Source: Comamonas sp. KCTC 72670 (GTDB lineage Bacteria; Myxococcota; Myxococcia; Myxococcales; Myxococcaceae). Taken from it: a DNA stretch of 64,000 nucleotides. The translations under genes and the position numbers were made by a program. Under the pieces are notes generated by a model that worked only from the letters and a program-made list of their open reading frames with translations, was not told the origin of the DNA and did no database searches. The stretch is taken from NCBI GenBank assembly GCA_014656495.1, contig BNCN01000003.1, positions 372,001-436,000 of the forward strand, written 5' to 3'. Positions 21,242-29,470 of the stretch are shown in pieces (the first letter of the stretch is position 1; each line of letters starts with the position of its first letter).

Positions 21242-22555
21242 ATGCAAGAGCAACAACCGACGCGGGGCGTCTGGGGCGCCGTGCGAGCCGTCATCTCCCA
21301 CCCGGGGTTCCGTGCCCTGGCGCTGGCCGTGGCCATCACCGTGCCTGGGAGCGCCTCCGCGCAGCCCATGTCCCTGCCCGGGATGGATTTGAACCAGCAC
21401 TGCAGAAGCGTCTACGACAGCACCGCGTTCGCGTATCTCGCGACGTTCAACGCGTTCGGCTGGAAGTGCTACCACCAGGGGCAGGACAAGCCCATGGACC
21501 TGGACCGGGCGTGCCGGGACCAATACGCGTACAACAGCGAGGGGTTCCAGGCGGACTACCTGAGCTTCAGCGACCCCTACTCCTGGTACTGCGTGCTCAA
21601 GGCCAACTACACGCCCGCGAGCTACCCCTCCACCACGCTGTCGATGTTCCTGTGGAAGGGCCGGAAGATCGCGCTGCGCACGCCGGACCGGACGACCTGC
21701 ACGACGCAGAACCTCCAACACATCGTCACGGGGCTCGACAAGGGCGCGGACTTCTACGAGTTGGCCACGGGACGAGCCCCCAGCCCGTACCTCACCTATG
21801 GCGCCCTGAACAGCTTCGTGGTGCTGCCCAACGGCTACGGCTCGCCGTGCGGCGGCCTCGCGTGCGGCTACGTGGGGTATACGGGCGTGGAGTTCAAGTT
21901 CGAGGTGTTCCGGGACCAGATGTGCCCCGACGCCGCCGCTGGCGTTCACGACAGCACGCCGTACTATGAGCTGGGCCGCAACTACTGGTTCTACAGCGCC
22001 CAGCTCGCCTCGTCCGAGTCCGCGTATGGCAGCAGCATCGTGACGGGTTATGCGGTGGCGATGCGCTTCCTGGCGATGAGCCACGAGGGCCTGTCGGGCA
22101 ACAGCACCCACAACACCCTCCGCGGCCAGGTCGTGGGGCTCGTGGACACGTACCGGACGGCCACGGCGGCCTGTGGAACGTCAGGCGCCACGACGACGCC
22201 CACCACGCCCGGCGGCTCGACGTGCTACCGCCATGACTGGGAGAATACGCTGCGAGCCGGCACCGGCCTTTCGGGCCTCAACTCGACGGACCTGTTCGCG
22301 TCCTTCGTCCTCCGGCTGCACCGGCAGCACGGCTGGAGCTTCGTCTACAACGTGTGGCAGGAGGCCGCGGCGCTCAGCAGCGTGACCAGCGCGTACCACG
22401 CGGCGGACAACTTCGTCATCGCCGCCAGCCGGGCCGCGGGCGCCAACCTGTCGGACGTCTTCCAGCAGTCCTGGCGGTGGCCGGTGAGCAGCAGCGTCCG
22501 GACCCAGCTGCAGAGCGAGCTGGGCTCCCCGGTCGGCGTCACGGCGTACCACTGA
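21242..22555 (+). CDS. Secreted protein with tandem Cys/Trp modules, unknown function
   Basis: A 437-residue exported protein. Signal peptide with cleavage near SASA-QP (about residue 40). Two adjacent modules follow: C54-R-x-x-Y up to GW-K-C76, and C91-R-D-Q-Y up to SW-Y-C117. Each starts with Cys-Arg and ends with Trp-x-Cys, so each is probably a disulfide loop. A larger Cys-containing middle domain (about 120-310), a Thr/Gly/Pro linker (TSGATTTPTTPGGST) and a C-terminal helical domain rich in aromatic residues (about 325-437) complete it. No catalytic motif is recognised; there is no HExxH. Could be a lectin-like or predation-related factor, but this is speculation. Confidence 0.8.
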   Translation: MQEQQPTRGVWGAVRAVISHPGFRALALAVAITVPGSASAQPMSLPGMDLNQHCRSVYDSTAFAYLATFNAFGWKCYHQGQDKPMDLDRACRDQYAYNSEGFQADYLSFSDPYSWYCVLKANYTPASYPSTTLSMFLWKGRKIALRTPDRTTCTTQNLQHIVTGLDKGADFYELATGRAPSPYLTYGALNSFVVLPNGYGSPCGGLACGYVGYTGVEFKFEVFRDQMCPDAAAGVHDSTPYYELGRNYWFYSAQLASSESAYGSSIVTGYAVAMRFLAMSHEGLSGNSTHNTLRGQVVGLVDTYRTATAACGTSGATTTPTTPGGSTCYRHDWENTLRAGTGLSGLNSTDLFASFVLRLHRQHGWSFVYNVWQEAAALSSVTSAYHAADNFVIAASRAAGANLSDVFQQSWRWPVSSSVRTQLQSELGSPVGVTAYH

Positions 22556-22575
22556 GCGCCGGACCGAAGTGAACA

Positions 22576-22605
22576 GGCCCCCGCCCCGCTCCATGGGCGG
22601 GGGCC
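22576..22605. terminator. Bidirectional hairpin terminator
   Basis: A perfect 11-bp G/C stem (22576-22586 with 22595-22605) and an 8-nt loop between two convergent secreted-protein genes. Short CCTTC follows on the plus strand. Most likely ends both transcripts. Confidence 0.6.
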
Positions 22606-22618
22606 CCTTCGCGTCACA

Positions 22619-24664
22619 TCAATACAGCGAGGGGTCGCGCCCCACGGCGAAGACGAGGTCGTCGTGGTCGTTGTAGCTCCCCGGGTTGCAGGGATAGGCG
22701 CTGCCGCGCACCCGGAAGATGGCGCGCACCACCTGGGTGGTGCCCGTCGGCAGCAGGAACGGGGTGGACAGCACCTGGAGCCCCTTGTCCGGCGGCGACA
22801 GCGTCGCGACGAACTGCCAGACCGGCGCGTTCGCGTCGGCGGCGACGTACAGGTCCAGCTTCTCGCTGCGCGGCGTCTGCGACCAGACCGTCGCGCTGAT
22901 GTTCACGAGCGCCCCGCCCGTCAGGTTCGTCCCATCCATGGAGGCCACCACGATGCGCTCGTTCGACGACTCCCGCAGATACACGCCGGACAGGCCATCC
23001 GCGCAGGCGTCCTGGAGGGTGTTGGGGGCATTCAACTCCGGGCCCATGAAGCCACCGCGCCCGTTGAGCAGCGTTCCGGAATCACACTCGTTGGAGACGG
23101 ACGCGCACCGCGGCGCCCGCAGCCCGGCGTCGAAGCCCGCCGCGCTGGTGGCGTTGCTCACCGTCACGGAGACGGCGTCGCTGAGGGCGGCTTGATTCAC
23201 GCCGTCCACGGCCCGCGCCGTCAGCGTGCGGATGCCATTGGCCTCCGCGGCCGTGTCCCAGGCGAACGTATAGGGGGCCGTGGTCGACGTCGCCCGCACC
23301 ACGCCATCCACCAGCAACTCCACCCGGCTCACCCCGGAGGCGTCCGTGGCGTCGACCGTCACCGTCGTCACGCCCGACACCGCGCTGCCCGAGGCCGGCG
23401 AGGTGATGGCCACGTCCGGCGGCGTCACGTCATCCGGCTGCAGGCTCCCCTTGGCGAGCTCCGCCAGGTACGCCGTGGCGAGCTTCGCGAACTTGAGCGA
23501 CTGGTTCGCGTTGCCACCGCTGTTGGCGAGCGTGTCCCGCGTCGTGTGGATGTTCGGATTGGACAGGCTCAGCGGCGCCTCGAAGGGCATCGAGGCCGCG
23601 AAGCCCGCCGTCGTCCATGACGCGTGGTCCGAGCAGGCATAGCCGCACGACGTGGTCGTCCAGCGGATTTCGCTGCTGAAGTAGGTGCCGATGAGGCTGG
23701 TGAGGAACGTGTTCTGCGCGGCGTTGGTGCGGTCCGTCACCAGCGCCACGTCGTGGGTCGGAGAACCCTTGTAGTTCGTCATATCGAGCTGCAGGACACC
23801 CACCACGTCGATGTTCCGGTCGCGGTGGTCGGTGGCGATGGCCGCGGAGCCGCGCAGGCCCACTTCCTCGGCCGCGTACGCCATGAACTTCACCGTGCGC
23901 TCCGGACGGTACCCCTGGAGCAGGGCCACCCGAATCACCTCGGTGAGCGTGGCGATGCCGGACGCATCGTCGTCCGCGCCCGGCGCGGTGCTGCCCGAGC
24001 TCGTCGAGTCCAGGTGACCGCCGAGCACGACGACCTCATCCGACAGCGTGGTGCCGGTGATGGTCATGATGACGGAGGGCTGCGCGGACGACGGCGTCGG
24101 GAAGTGAGCGACGGAGACCCCCGTGCGTCCCGCGGGGATCAGCGACTCCCAGCGCGCCTTCAGCGTGTTGGCGGCGTCCAAACCCAACTGCGACGAGTGG
24201 AAGCGCGTCTGGAAGGCGGACAGCGTGGTGATGGTCTGACGAATGGCCGTCTCCTGGAGGCCCGACACCAGGCTGTTGACCGTCTGTCCATTGTCGATGG
24301 TGTACGAGACGGCCGTGGCCTTGGAGGCCTTCTCCGCGGTGGACACGTCCAGCGCGGCCAGCGCCGCCGACTCATTCTCGTGATAGATGAACCCGCCGCA
24401 GCGGTTCAGCGTCTCGTGCATCGTCCGTGAGATGAGGTTGAGCTGGGACTCGCGCACACGCAGCACAGTGACGCCGTCCTTCTCCCCGCCCGACACGGCG
24501 GCCTCGTGACCGGCGTCATTCAAGGCCCTGTGGACATGGCCGAGGGCGTCCGAGCCGATGGTGATCCACACCTCGCGGTCCAGCGGCTGCGGGGGCTTCG
24601 CCTTCGCGAATACCGAGACACTACAGAGCACCAACACAACTGAAGCCAGGCGCTTCATGTTCAT
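22619..24664 (-). CDS. Secreted M28-family zinc aminopeptidase with Ig-like and C-terminal domains
   Basis: A 681-residue exported peptidase of bacterial leucyl aminopeptidase type. The ATG at 24662-24664 has GGAG 6 nt upstream. Signal peptide about 1-20; propeptide about 22-150. The catalytic domain carries the di-zinc ligands in sequence order: GGHLDS (His, Asp), PGADDDASG (Asp), [11 protein letters not shown] (catalytic and ligand Glu), QLDMTNYKG (Asp) and a late His in HTTRDT. An Ig-like domain ([16 protein letters not shown] onwards) and a C-terminal Cys-containing beta domain follow. Likely degrades peptides from prey or matrix outside the cell. Confidence 0.93.
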   Translation of the reverse strand: MNMKRLASVVLVLCSVSVFAKAKPPQPLDREVWITIGSDALGHVHRALNDAGHEAAVSGGEKDGVTVLRVRESQLNLISRTMHETLNRCGGFIYHENESAALAALDVSTAEKASKATAVSYTIDNGQTVNSLVSGLQETAIRQTITTLSAFQTRFHSSQLGLDAANTLKARWESLIPAGRTGVSVAHFPTPSSAQPSVIMTITGTTLSDEVVVLGGHLDSTSSGSTAPGADDDASGIATLTEVIRVALLQGYRPERTVKFMAYAAEEVGLRGSAAIATDHRDRNIDVVGVLQLDMTNYKGSPTHDVALVTDRTNAAQNTFLTSLIGTYFSSEIRWTTTSCGYACSDHASWTTAGFAASMPFEAPLSLSNPNIHTTRDTLANSGGNANQSLKFAKLATAYLAELAKGSLQPDDVTPPDVAITSPASGSAVSGVTTVTVDATDASGVSRVELLVDGVVRATSTTAPYTFAWDTAAEANGIRTLTARAVDGVNQAALSDAVSVTVSNATSAAGFDAGLRAPRCASVSNECDSGTLLNGRGGFMGPELNAPNTLQDACADGLSGVYLRESSNERIVVASMDGTNLTGGALVNISATVWSQTPRSEKLDLYVAADANAPVWQFVATLSPPDKGLQVLSTPFLLPTGTTQVVRAIFRVRGSAYPCNPGSYNDHDDLVFAVGRDPSLY

Positions 24665-24835
24665 GCGTTTCTCCACTGCCATGTGGGGGGACGTTGCGGC
24701 GGAACCGGCAGGGACGGGATTCCCTGCGTCCGCCTGCAATCTACACTCCCGGCAAAAACAGGGAATACTGCCCAATCCAAAACACAGCCCTGCCAGCCAT
24801 TCTCATGGCGTGAGACAAACGCGGCGCGGCGGACG

Positions 24836-25741
24836 TCAGCGAGACAGCTCGCGCACGGCGTGGCCCAGCTCGGGAAGGATGAGCGCGTCCAACGCGAGCC
24901 GCACGGCCTTGGGTGAGCCCGGCAAGGCGAAGAGGATCATCCCCTGGTACGTGCCGGCTGTCGCGCGGGACATCATCGCCGCGCTCCCCACCTGCCGGTA
25001 GGACAGCATCCGGAAGAGCTCACCGAAGCCCGGGAGCTCCTTCTCGAACAGGGGACGGAGCGTCTCCACCGTGCAGTCGCGCCGGCCAATGCCCGTGCCG
25101 CCGGTGAACAGCACCGCCCGGGCGCCCGACTCGCGCGCCGCCTCCAGGGCACCCCGAATCGCGTCCGGGTCATCCTTCACCACCACGGAACCCGCCAGGG
25201 TGTGTCCGGCGGCCTCCAGCCCGTCACGCAGCACGCGGCCACTTTCGTCCCGCGCCGCGTCGCGGCTGTCCGAACACGTCACCACGAAGGCGCTCACATG
25301 CACCGGCGCGCGCGCCTTGTGCTCCGCCGCCGGCCCCGCGTCGTGCGCGTGTGGGGCATGGTGGTGGTGCCCGTGCGCGTGGTCGCCAGGACCGTGGTCG
25401 TGGTGCTCGTGCGCGTAATGCCCAGGACCGTGGTCGGCGTGCGAGTGCGAGTGGTCGTGGTGCGCGTGGTCCCCAGGACCGTGGTCGTGGTGCTTGTGCG
25501 CGTGGTCCCCAGGGCCGTGGTCGTGCTCGTGACGGTGCGAGTGGGAATGCGCGTGGGTGTGACTGTCGCCGCCGTGGCTGTGCGCGTGCGTGTGGTCATG
25601 GCTGTGCGCATGCGTGTGGCCGTGCTCATGCCCGGGGCCCCCGGGGCCGTGCTCATGGCCGGGGTGGTCAGGGTCATGCCGGTGCGCGTGGCCATGACCG
25701 CGCGCGTCGTCGTGTTCGGAATCGTGTCCGTCGTGTGCCAT
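24836..25741 (-). CDS. MoaB/Mog-type molybdopterin protein with a very long histidine-rich N-terminal arm
   Basis: A 301-residue protein in two parts. Residues 1 to about 142 are a low-complexity arm with more than 50 His, organised in HxH strings and about four copies of a DHGPGDHAH-like unit. Residues about 147-301 are a complete MoaB/MogA domain: VVTCSDSR, the MPT-binding loop LFTGGTGIGRRD, GELFRMLSYRQVGSAAMMSRA and LPGSP. MoaB/MogA adenylates molybdopterin before metal insertion. The arm is absent from ordinary MoaB and resembles the His-rich metal-storage arms of nickel and zinc chaperones, so metal binding is likely. It starts 34 bp after the Rieske gene and is probably cotranscribed. 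Confidence 0.92.
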   Translation of the reverse strand: MAHDGHDSEHDDARGHGHAHRHDPDHPGHEHGPGGPGHEHGHTHAHSHDHTHAHSHGGDSHTHAHSHSHRHEHDHGPGDHAHKHHDHGPGDHAHHDHSHSHADHGPGHYAHEHHDHGPGDHAHGHHHHAPHAHDAGPAAEHKARAPVHVSAFVVTCSDSRDAARDESGRVLRDGLEAAGHTLAGSVVVKDDPDAIRGALEAARESGARAVLFTGGTGIGRRDCTVETLRPLFEKELPGFGELFRMLSYRQVGSAAMMSRATAGTYQGMILFALPGSPKAVRLALDALILPELGHAVRELSR

Positions 25742-25775
25742 GGCGGGTACTCCACTCCAGCGTGCGAGAGGGGCC

Positions 25776-26093
25776 TCAGGTGTTCTCGGGCAGTTCGACG
25801 ACGAGCGCGCCGTCTTCCACCGCCACGTTCACTGTCGGCTGGTCGTCACAGACCCCCGGCGAGGTCTCGTTGCGCCCGGTGTCCATGTCGAAACCGACCT
25901 CATGGCAGGGGCAGACGACCATGTTGTTCTCGATGCGGCCGCCGGACAGCAGGCACCCGGCGTGGTTGCACCAATCGTCCAGGCCCTTGTAGCGCCCGTG
26001 GATCTTCGCGATACACACGTTGCGCTTGCCGACCTCGTAGCCCCGCATTTCTCTCTCGGCGAAGTCCGCCGGTCCCAGCTTGATCTTCGTCAT
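25776..26093 (-). CDS. Rieske [2Fe-2S] ferredoxin-like protein
   Basis: A 105-residue soluble Rieske domain. Cluster ligands: C42-N-H44 and C61-P-C-H64, spaced 16 residues apart, the classical C-x-H ... C-x2-H set. No TM or other domain, so it resembles NirD-like or dioxygenase-type ferredoxins. Such proteins carry electrons for oxygenases or reductases. The ATG at 26091-26093 is preceded by a G-rich AAGGGG stretch. It is the first gene of a two-gene unit with the histidine-rich MoaB. No oxygenase partner is nearby. Confidence 0.93.
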   Translation of the reverse strand: MTKIKLGPADFAEREMRGYEVGKRNVCIAKIHGRYKGLDDWCNHAGCLLSGGRIENNMVVCPCHEVGFDMDTGRNETSPGVCDDQPTVNVAVEDGALVVELPENT

Positions 26094-26159
26094 CGCGGCC
26101 CCTTTTCCCACAATGGAGGACGGGCTGCACTCCCGATACCCGGGCATTACCTTCAGCCA

Positions 26160-27917
26160 GTGACTCCCGACGTGACCCACCCTACCGCTGTCGACAAGGC
26201 CACCGTCGCCCAGGTCCTCCGGGACATCTCCCTCCTGCTCCAGCTCCAGGGCGAAAGCGGGTTCCGCGTCCGCGCCTACGACATGGCCGCCGACCGCATC
26301 GCCGGGCTGCCACAGGACCTGGGCACCGTGGTCGCGGAAGGCCGCCTGGAGAGCCTGCCGGGCATCGGGCCCGCGCTCGCGGAGAAGATCTCCGAGCTGG
26401 TGACCACCGGACGGCTCGGCTACCTGGAGGAGCTGCGGGCTCAATTCCCCCCGGGCCTGCTGGAGCTGACCCAGTTGCCGGATGTCGGCCCGAAGAAGGT
26501 CGCCAGGCTCTGGAAGGAGCTCGAGGTCAGCGGCATCGAGGAGCTGGAGCGCGCCTGCCGCGAGGGCCGCGTGCGCCAGCTCAGCGGCTTCGGCGCGAAG
26601 AGCGAGGCGAAGATGCTGGAGGGCATCGCCCTGTACCGGCGCGCCCGCGGCGAGCGAAAGCTGCTGGGCGACGTCATGCCGGTGGCCGCGGCGCTGCTGG
26701 AGCGCGTCAAGGCCGCGCCCGGCGTCGTGCGCGCCAGCCTGGGCGGAAGTGTCCGGCGGCAGGCGGAGACGGTGGCGGACGTGGACATCATCGCCTCGGC
26801 GCCCCAGGCGGGCCCCGTGCTGGACGCGCTGGCGAACGCTCCTGGCGTGGCGACGGTGCTCGGCAAGGGCGACAGCAAGTGCTCCGTGCGGCTGGAGGCC
26901 GGCGACCTCCAGGTGGACCTGCGCGTGCTGCCCGACGAAGACTTCGCCACCGCGCTGCACCACTTCACGGGCTCGAAGGCGCACCACATCCGGCTGCGCA
27001 ACCTGGGCCATGAGCGCGGCCTCAAGATCTCCGAGTGGGGCATCCACCGCGACGACGGCACCAAGGTGCCGGTGAAGGAGGAGTCCGACCTCTACGCGCT
27101 GCTCGACATGCAGTACGTGCCACCCGAGCTGCGGGAGGACACCGGCGAGTTCGAGGCCGCGAGGGAAGGCACGCTCCCCCAGGACCTCGTCACGCTGGAG
27201 GACATCCAGGGCGCGGTCCATGCCCACAGCACGTGGTCCGACGGCCGCAACAGCCTGGAGGAGATGGCGCTCGCGGCCCGGGCCCTGGGCCTCAAGTACC
27301 TCACCGTCACCGAGCACAGCGAGGCGGCCATCTACGCGGGCGGCCTGAAGGAGGATGACCTCAAGCGCCAGTGGGAGGAGATCGACCGCGTCAACGCGGC
27401 CATCCCCGGCGTGCGGCTGCTCAAGGGCATCGAGGTGGACATCCTGGAGTCCGGGGCGCTCGACTACGCGGACAGCCTCCTGGAGCAGCTCGAGGTCGTC
27501 ATCGGCTCCATCCACGTGCGGCACGGCATGGACGAGGACCAGATGACGCGCAGGCTGCTGGCCGCGCTGGACAACCCCTGCCTCCAGATCCTGGGGCACC
27601 CCACCGGCCGGCTCATCAACAGCCGGGAGCCCTACCCCGTCCGCATGGAGGAGCTCCTGGAGCGGGCGGCCGAGCGCGGCGTGGCGGTGGAGGTGAACGG
27701 CAAGCCCGCCCGGCTGGACATCAAGGCCGAGTACGTCCGGCAGGCGGTGAAGCGCGGCGTCCGGCTCGTGGTCAGCTGCGACGCCCACCAGAAAGAGGAC
27801 CTGCGCAACCTGGCCTTCGCGGTGGCGACGGCGCGCCGGGGCTGGGCTCGCAAGGGGAACGTGCTGAACACGCTCCCGGCCGACCGCTTCATCTCCGCGC
27901 TGCGCGACCGCCGGTGA
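26160..27917 (+). CDS. polX: Family X DNA polymerase/3'-5' exonuclease PolX
   Basis: A 585-residue bacterial PolX used in base-excision or gap repair. N-terminal helix-hairpin-helix region (about 10-165; GIGPALAEKI, DVGPKKVARL, SGFGAKSEAKM). Nucleotidyltransferase palm with GGSVRRQAETVADVDII and a further Asp in LQVDLRVL. The C-terminal PHP nuclease (about 345-585) shows AHSTWSDG, VTEHSE, GIEVDIL, GSIHVRHG, GHPTGRL and SCDAHQ, a full metal site. The GTG at 26160 gives a family-typical length; the frame extends further upstream but that region is antisense to the Rieske gene. Divergent from that gene. Confidence 0.93.
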   Translation: MTPDVTHPTAVDKATVAQVLRDISLLLQLQGESGFRVRAYDMAADRIAGLPQDLGTVVAEGRLESLPGIGPALAEKISELVTTGRLGYLEELRAQFPPGLLELTQLPDVGPKKVARLWKELEVSGIEELERACREGRVRQLSGFGAKSEAKMLEGIALYRRARGERKLLGDVMPVAAALLERVKAAPGVVRASLGGSVRRQAETVADVDIIASAPQAGPVLDALANAPGVATVLGKGDSKCSVRLEAGDLQVDLRVLPDEDFATALHHFTGSKAHHIRLRNLGHERGLKISEWGIHRDDGTKVPVKEESDLYALLDMQYVPPELREDTGEFEAAREGTLPQDLVTLEDIQGAVHAHSTWSDGRNSLEEMALAARALGLKYLTVTEHSEAAIYAGGLKEDDLKRQWEEIDRVNAAIPGVRLLKGIEVDILESGALDYADSLLEQLEVVIGSIHVRHGMDEDQMTRRLLAALDNPCLQILGHPTGRLINSREPYPVRMEELLERAAERGVAVEVNGKPARLDIKAEYVRQAVKRGVRLVVSCDAHQKEDLRNLAFAVATARRGWARKGNVLNTLPADRFISALRDRR

Positions 27918-27936
27918 TAGGCTGCGGCCCTCGCCG

Positions 27937-28554
27937 ATGGCCCGCCTGTTGACGCTCGTCCTCTGTCTTACGTCCCTCGCCTCCGCCGCCGCGGACCGGG
28001 AGCGGCCGTCTCGCGCCGCCCTCCAACGCGTGCTGGAGCGGCATGGGCGCTCGGTGGTGAACGTCCAGGGGCCTCGCCGCGCGGGCCCCGGCGTCTTCAT
28101 TGGCGCCGCCGGACAGGTGCTCACCTCCGTGGCGCCGGTGGGCCTGGGCTTCACGGGGCTGAACGCCACCACGGTGGAGCACGAGGGCAAGACGCTGCCG
28201 GCCCGGGTGGTGCTGGCCAGCGAGGACCTCCAGGTGGCGGTGCTCGCCGCGCCGGAGGGCACCTACCCCGCCGCGCCCGTGAAGCTGCTGAAGGACGGCG
28301 CCAGCCTGGCGGGACAGTGGCTGGTGGGCGTCGTTCCCGCCACGAAGGGCCAACCCGCGCGCCCCGTGCCCGCGCAGGCCCGCGCCGCGCCCGCGCCCTT
28401 CTATGACGTCGCCCTGGCCCTCCCCGCCGGCACCCCCGTCTTCGACGCGGAGGGCCGGTTGGTCGCGGTGGTCGTCAAACAGCTCCGCCGCGGCTGCCGG
28501 GTGTTGCCCCTGGGCGCGGTGAAGGTGGAGCTGGCCGCCATGGATACGCCATGA
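27937..28554 (+). CDS. Secreted trypsin-fold protein with degenerate catalytic triad
   Basis: A 205-residue protein with a signal peptide (about 1-18, ending ASAA). The body follows the HtrA/trypsin pattern: GPGVFIGAAGQVLTSVAPVG aligns with the catalytic-His strand but has Ala in place of His. SEDLQVAVLAA retains the Asp region. LPAGTPVFDAEGRLVAVVV aligns with the GNSGGPLF loop but lacks the Ser. It is therefore probably a non-catalytic protease fold. The stop overlaps the start of the downstream CPBP protease gene (ATGA at 28551-28554), so the two are co-translated and may work together. Alignment was by eye. Confidence 0.8.
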   Translation: MARLLTLVLCLTSLASAAADRERPSRAALQRVLERHGRSVVNVQGPRRAGPGVFIGAAGQVLTSVAPVGLGFTGLNATTVEHEGKTLPARVVLASEDLQVAVLAAPEGTYPAAPVKLLKDGASLAGQWLVGVVPATKGQPARPVPAQARAAPAPFYDVALALPAGTPVFDAEGRLVAVVVKQLRRGCRVLPLGAVKVELAAMDTP

Positions 28555-29270
28555 CCCAGGCCCTGACGACGCGGTGGCGCCCGAGCGCCGTCCAGGAAGC
28601 GGTGGGCCTGTGGGCCGTGGGCTTCGTGGCCATCGTCGCCGCCTTCCTGCTCCTGGGCGGCACCAGCGCCCCCAAGCTGGTGGCGACGGTGGGCTTCCTC
28701 TACCTGCCCCTCATCCCCATGCGCTGGCGGGACGAGGACTACCGGGACTACGGCCTGTCGCTGCGCGCCTGGCGCGAGGACCTGCGCCTGTTCCTGCTGC
28801 TGTCCGCCATCGTGGGCCCGTTGTTCTTCCTGGCCTTCGCCGGCTTCGTGGAGGTGCTGCCCCACCTGCCGCGGGAGCTCGCGAAGCACCTCACGCCCCT
28901 GGTGGGTGAAGGCCGCTTCCAGCCCCGGCTCCCCCCCCGCTTCGGCGAGTGGATGGTCGACCAGCTCCTCGTCGTGGCCCTGCCCGAGGAGTTCTTCTAC
29001 CGGGGCTTCGTCCAGACGCGCCTCCGGGACGCCTGGCCCCAGGGGCGCAAGTTCCTGGGCGGGCGGCTGGGCCCCGCGTTCTGGCTCACGGCGGTGCTCT
29101 TCGCCCTGGGCCACCTGGCCATCTTCCAGGCCTGGCGGCTGTCCGTGTTCTTCCCGGCGCTGATCTTCGGCTGGATGCGCGAGCGCACCGGAACCGTCAT
29201 CGGCGCCGCCCTGTTTCACGCGGCCTGCAACCTCTACGTGCGCTTTCTCGAGGTTTCTTTTTTCGGCTGA
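28551..29270 (+). CDS. CPBP-family intramembrane protease, myxosortase-like candidate
   Basis: A 239-residue polytopic membrane protein with about six hydrophobic segments. It has the CPBP/ABI signature: E146-E147-x3-R151 in PEEFFYRGF, H188 in FALGH, and H223-x3-N227 in FHAACN. CPBP proteins are glutamic-type intramembrane proteases; in myxobacteria some members (myxosortases) process MYXO-CTERM tails of surface proteins. I consider this gene a candidate of that kind from its size, organism and motif set. I see no MYXO-CTERM tail on other proteins in this window. Translationally coupled to the upstream pseudoprotease. Confidence 0.85.
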   Translation: MTQALTTRWRPSAVQEAVGLWAVGFVAIVAAFLLLGGTSAPKLVATVGFLYLPLIPMRWRDEDYRDYGLSLRAWREDLRLFLLLSAIVGPLFFLAFAGFVEVLPHLPRELAKHLTPLVGEGRFQPRLPPRFGEWMVDQLLVVALPEEFFYRGFVQTRLRDAWPQGRKFLGGRLGPAFWLTAVLFALGHLAIFQAWRLSVFFPALIFGWMRERTGTVIGAALFHAACNLYVRFLEVSFFG

Positions 29271-29302
29271 GGCACTCCGTGGCGCAGCTCGGAGTCACCC
29301 GC

Positions 29303-29325
29303 CGTGAAACATGGCGTGTTTCACG
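29303..29325. promoter_or_regulatory. Inverted repeat between CPBP gene and M4 protease gene
   Basis: A perfect 9-bp inverted repeat, CGTGAAACA (29303-29311) and TGTTTCACG (29317-29325), with a 5-nt spacer. It lies 33 bp after the CPBP stop and 146 bp before the M4 protease start. A related sequence, GCGTGTTTTACGTG, recurs 43 bp downstream (29357-29370). Either an operator for the protease gene or a terminator for the upstream pair. Confidence 0.5.
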
Positions 29326-29470
29326 CGTCCGCAAGCCGGATTCTACGGAAGCCGACGCGTGTTTTACGTGATTTCCGCTCGCACGGTATTGCTGCAAAAA
29401 TGTCACAGGAAACTCCGTGCCACACCGCGGCGATAACTCTTCAACCCCTTGCACTGAGTTCGAGACCCCC

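Noticed and set aside
25740..26159. N-terminal extension of PolX
   Set aside because: That region is antisense to the Rieske gene, which has its full cluster motif; PolX homology starts after 26160.
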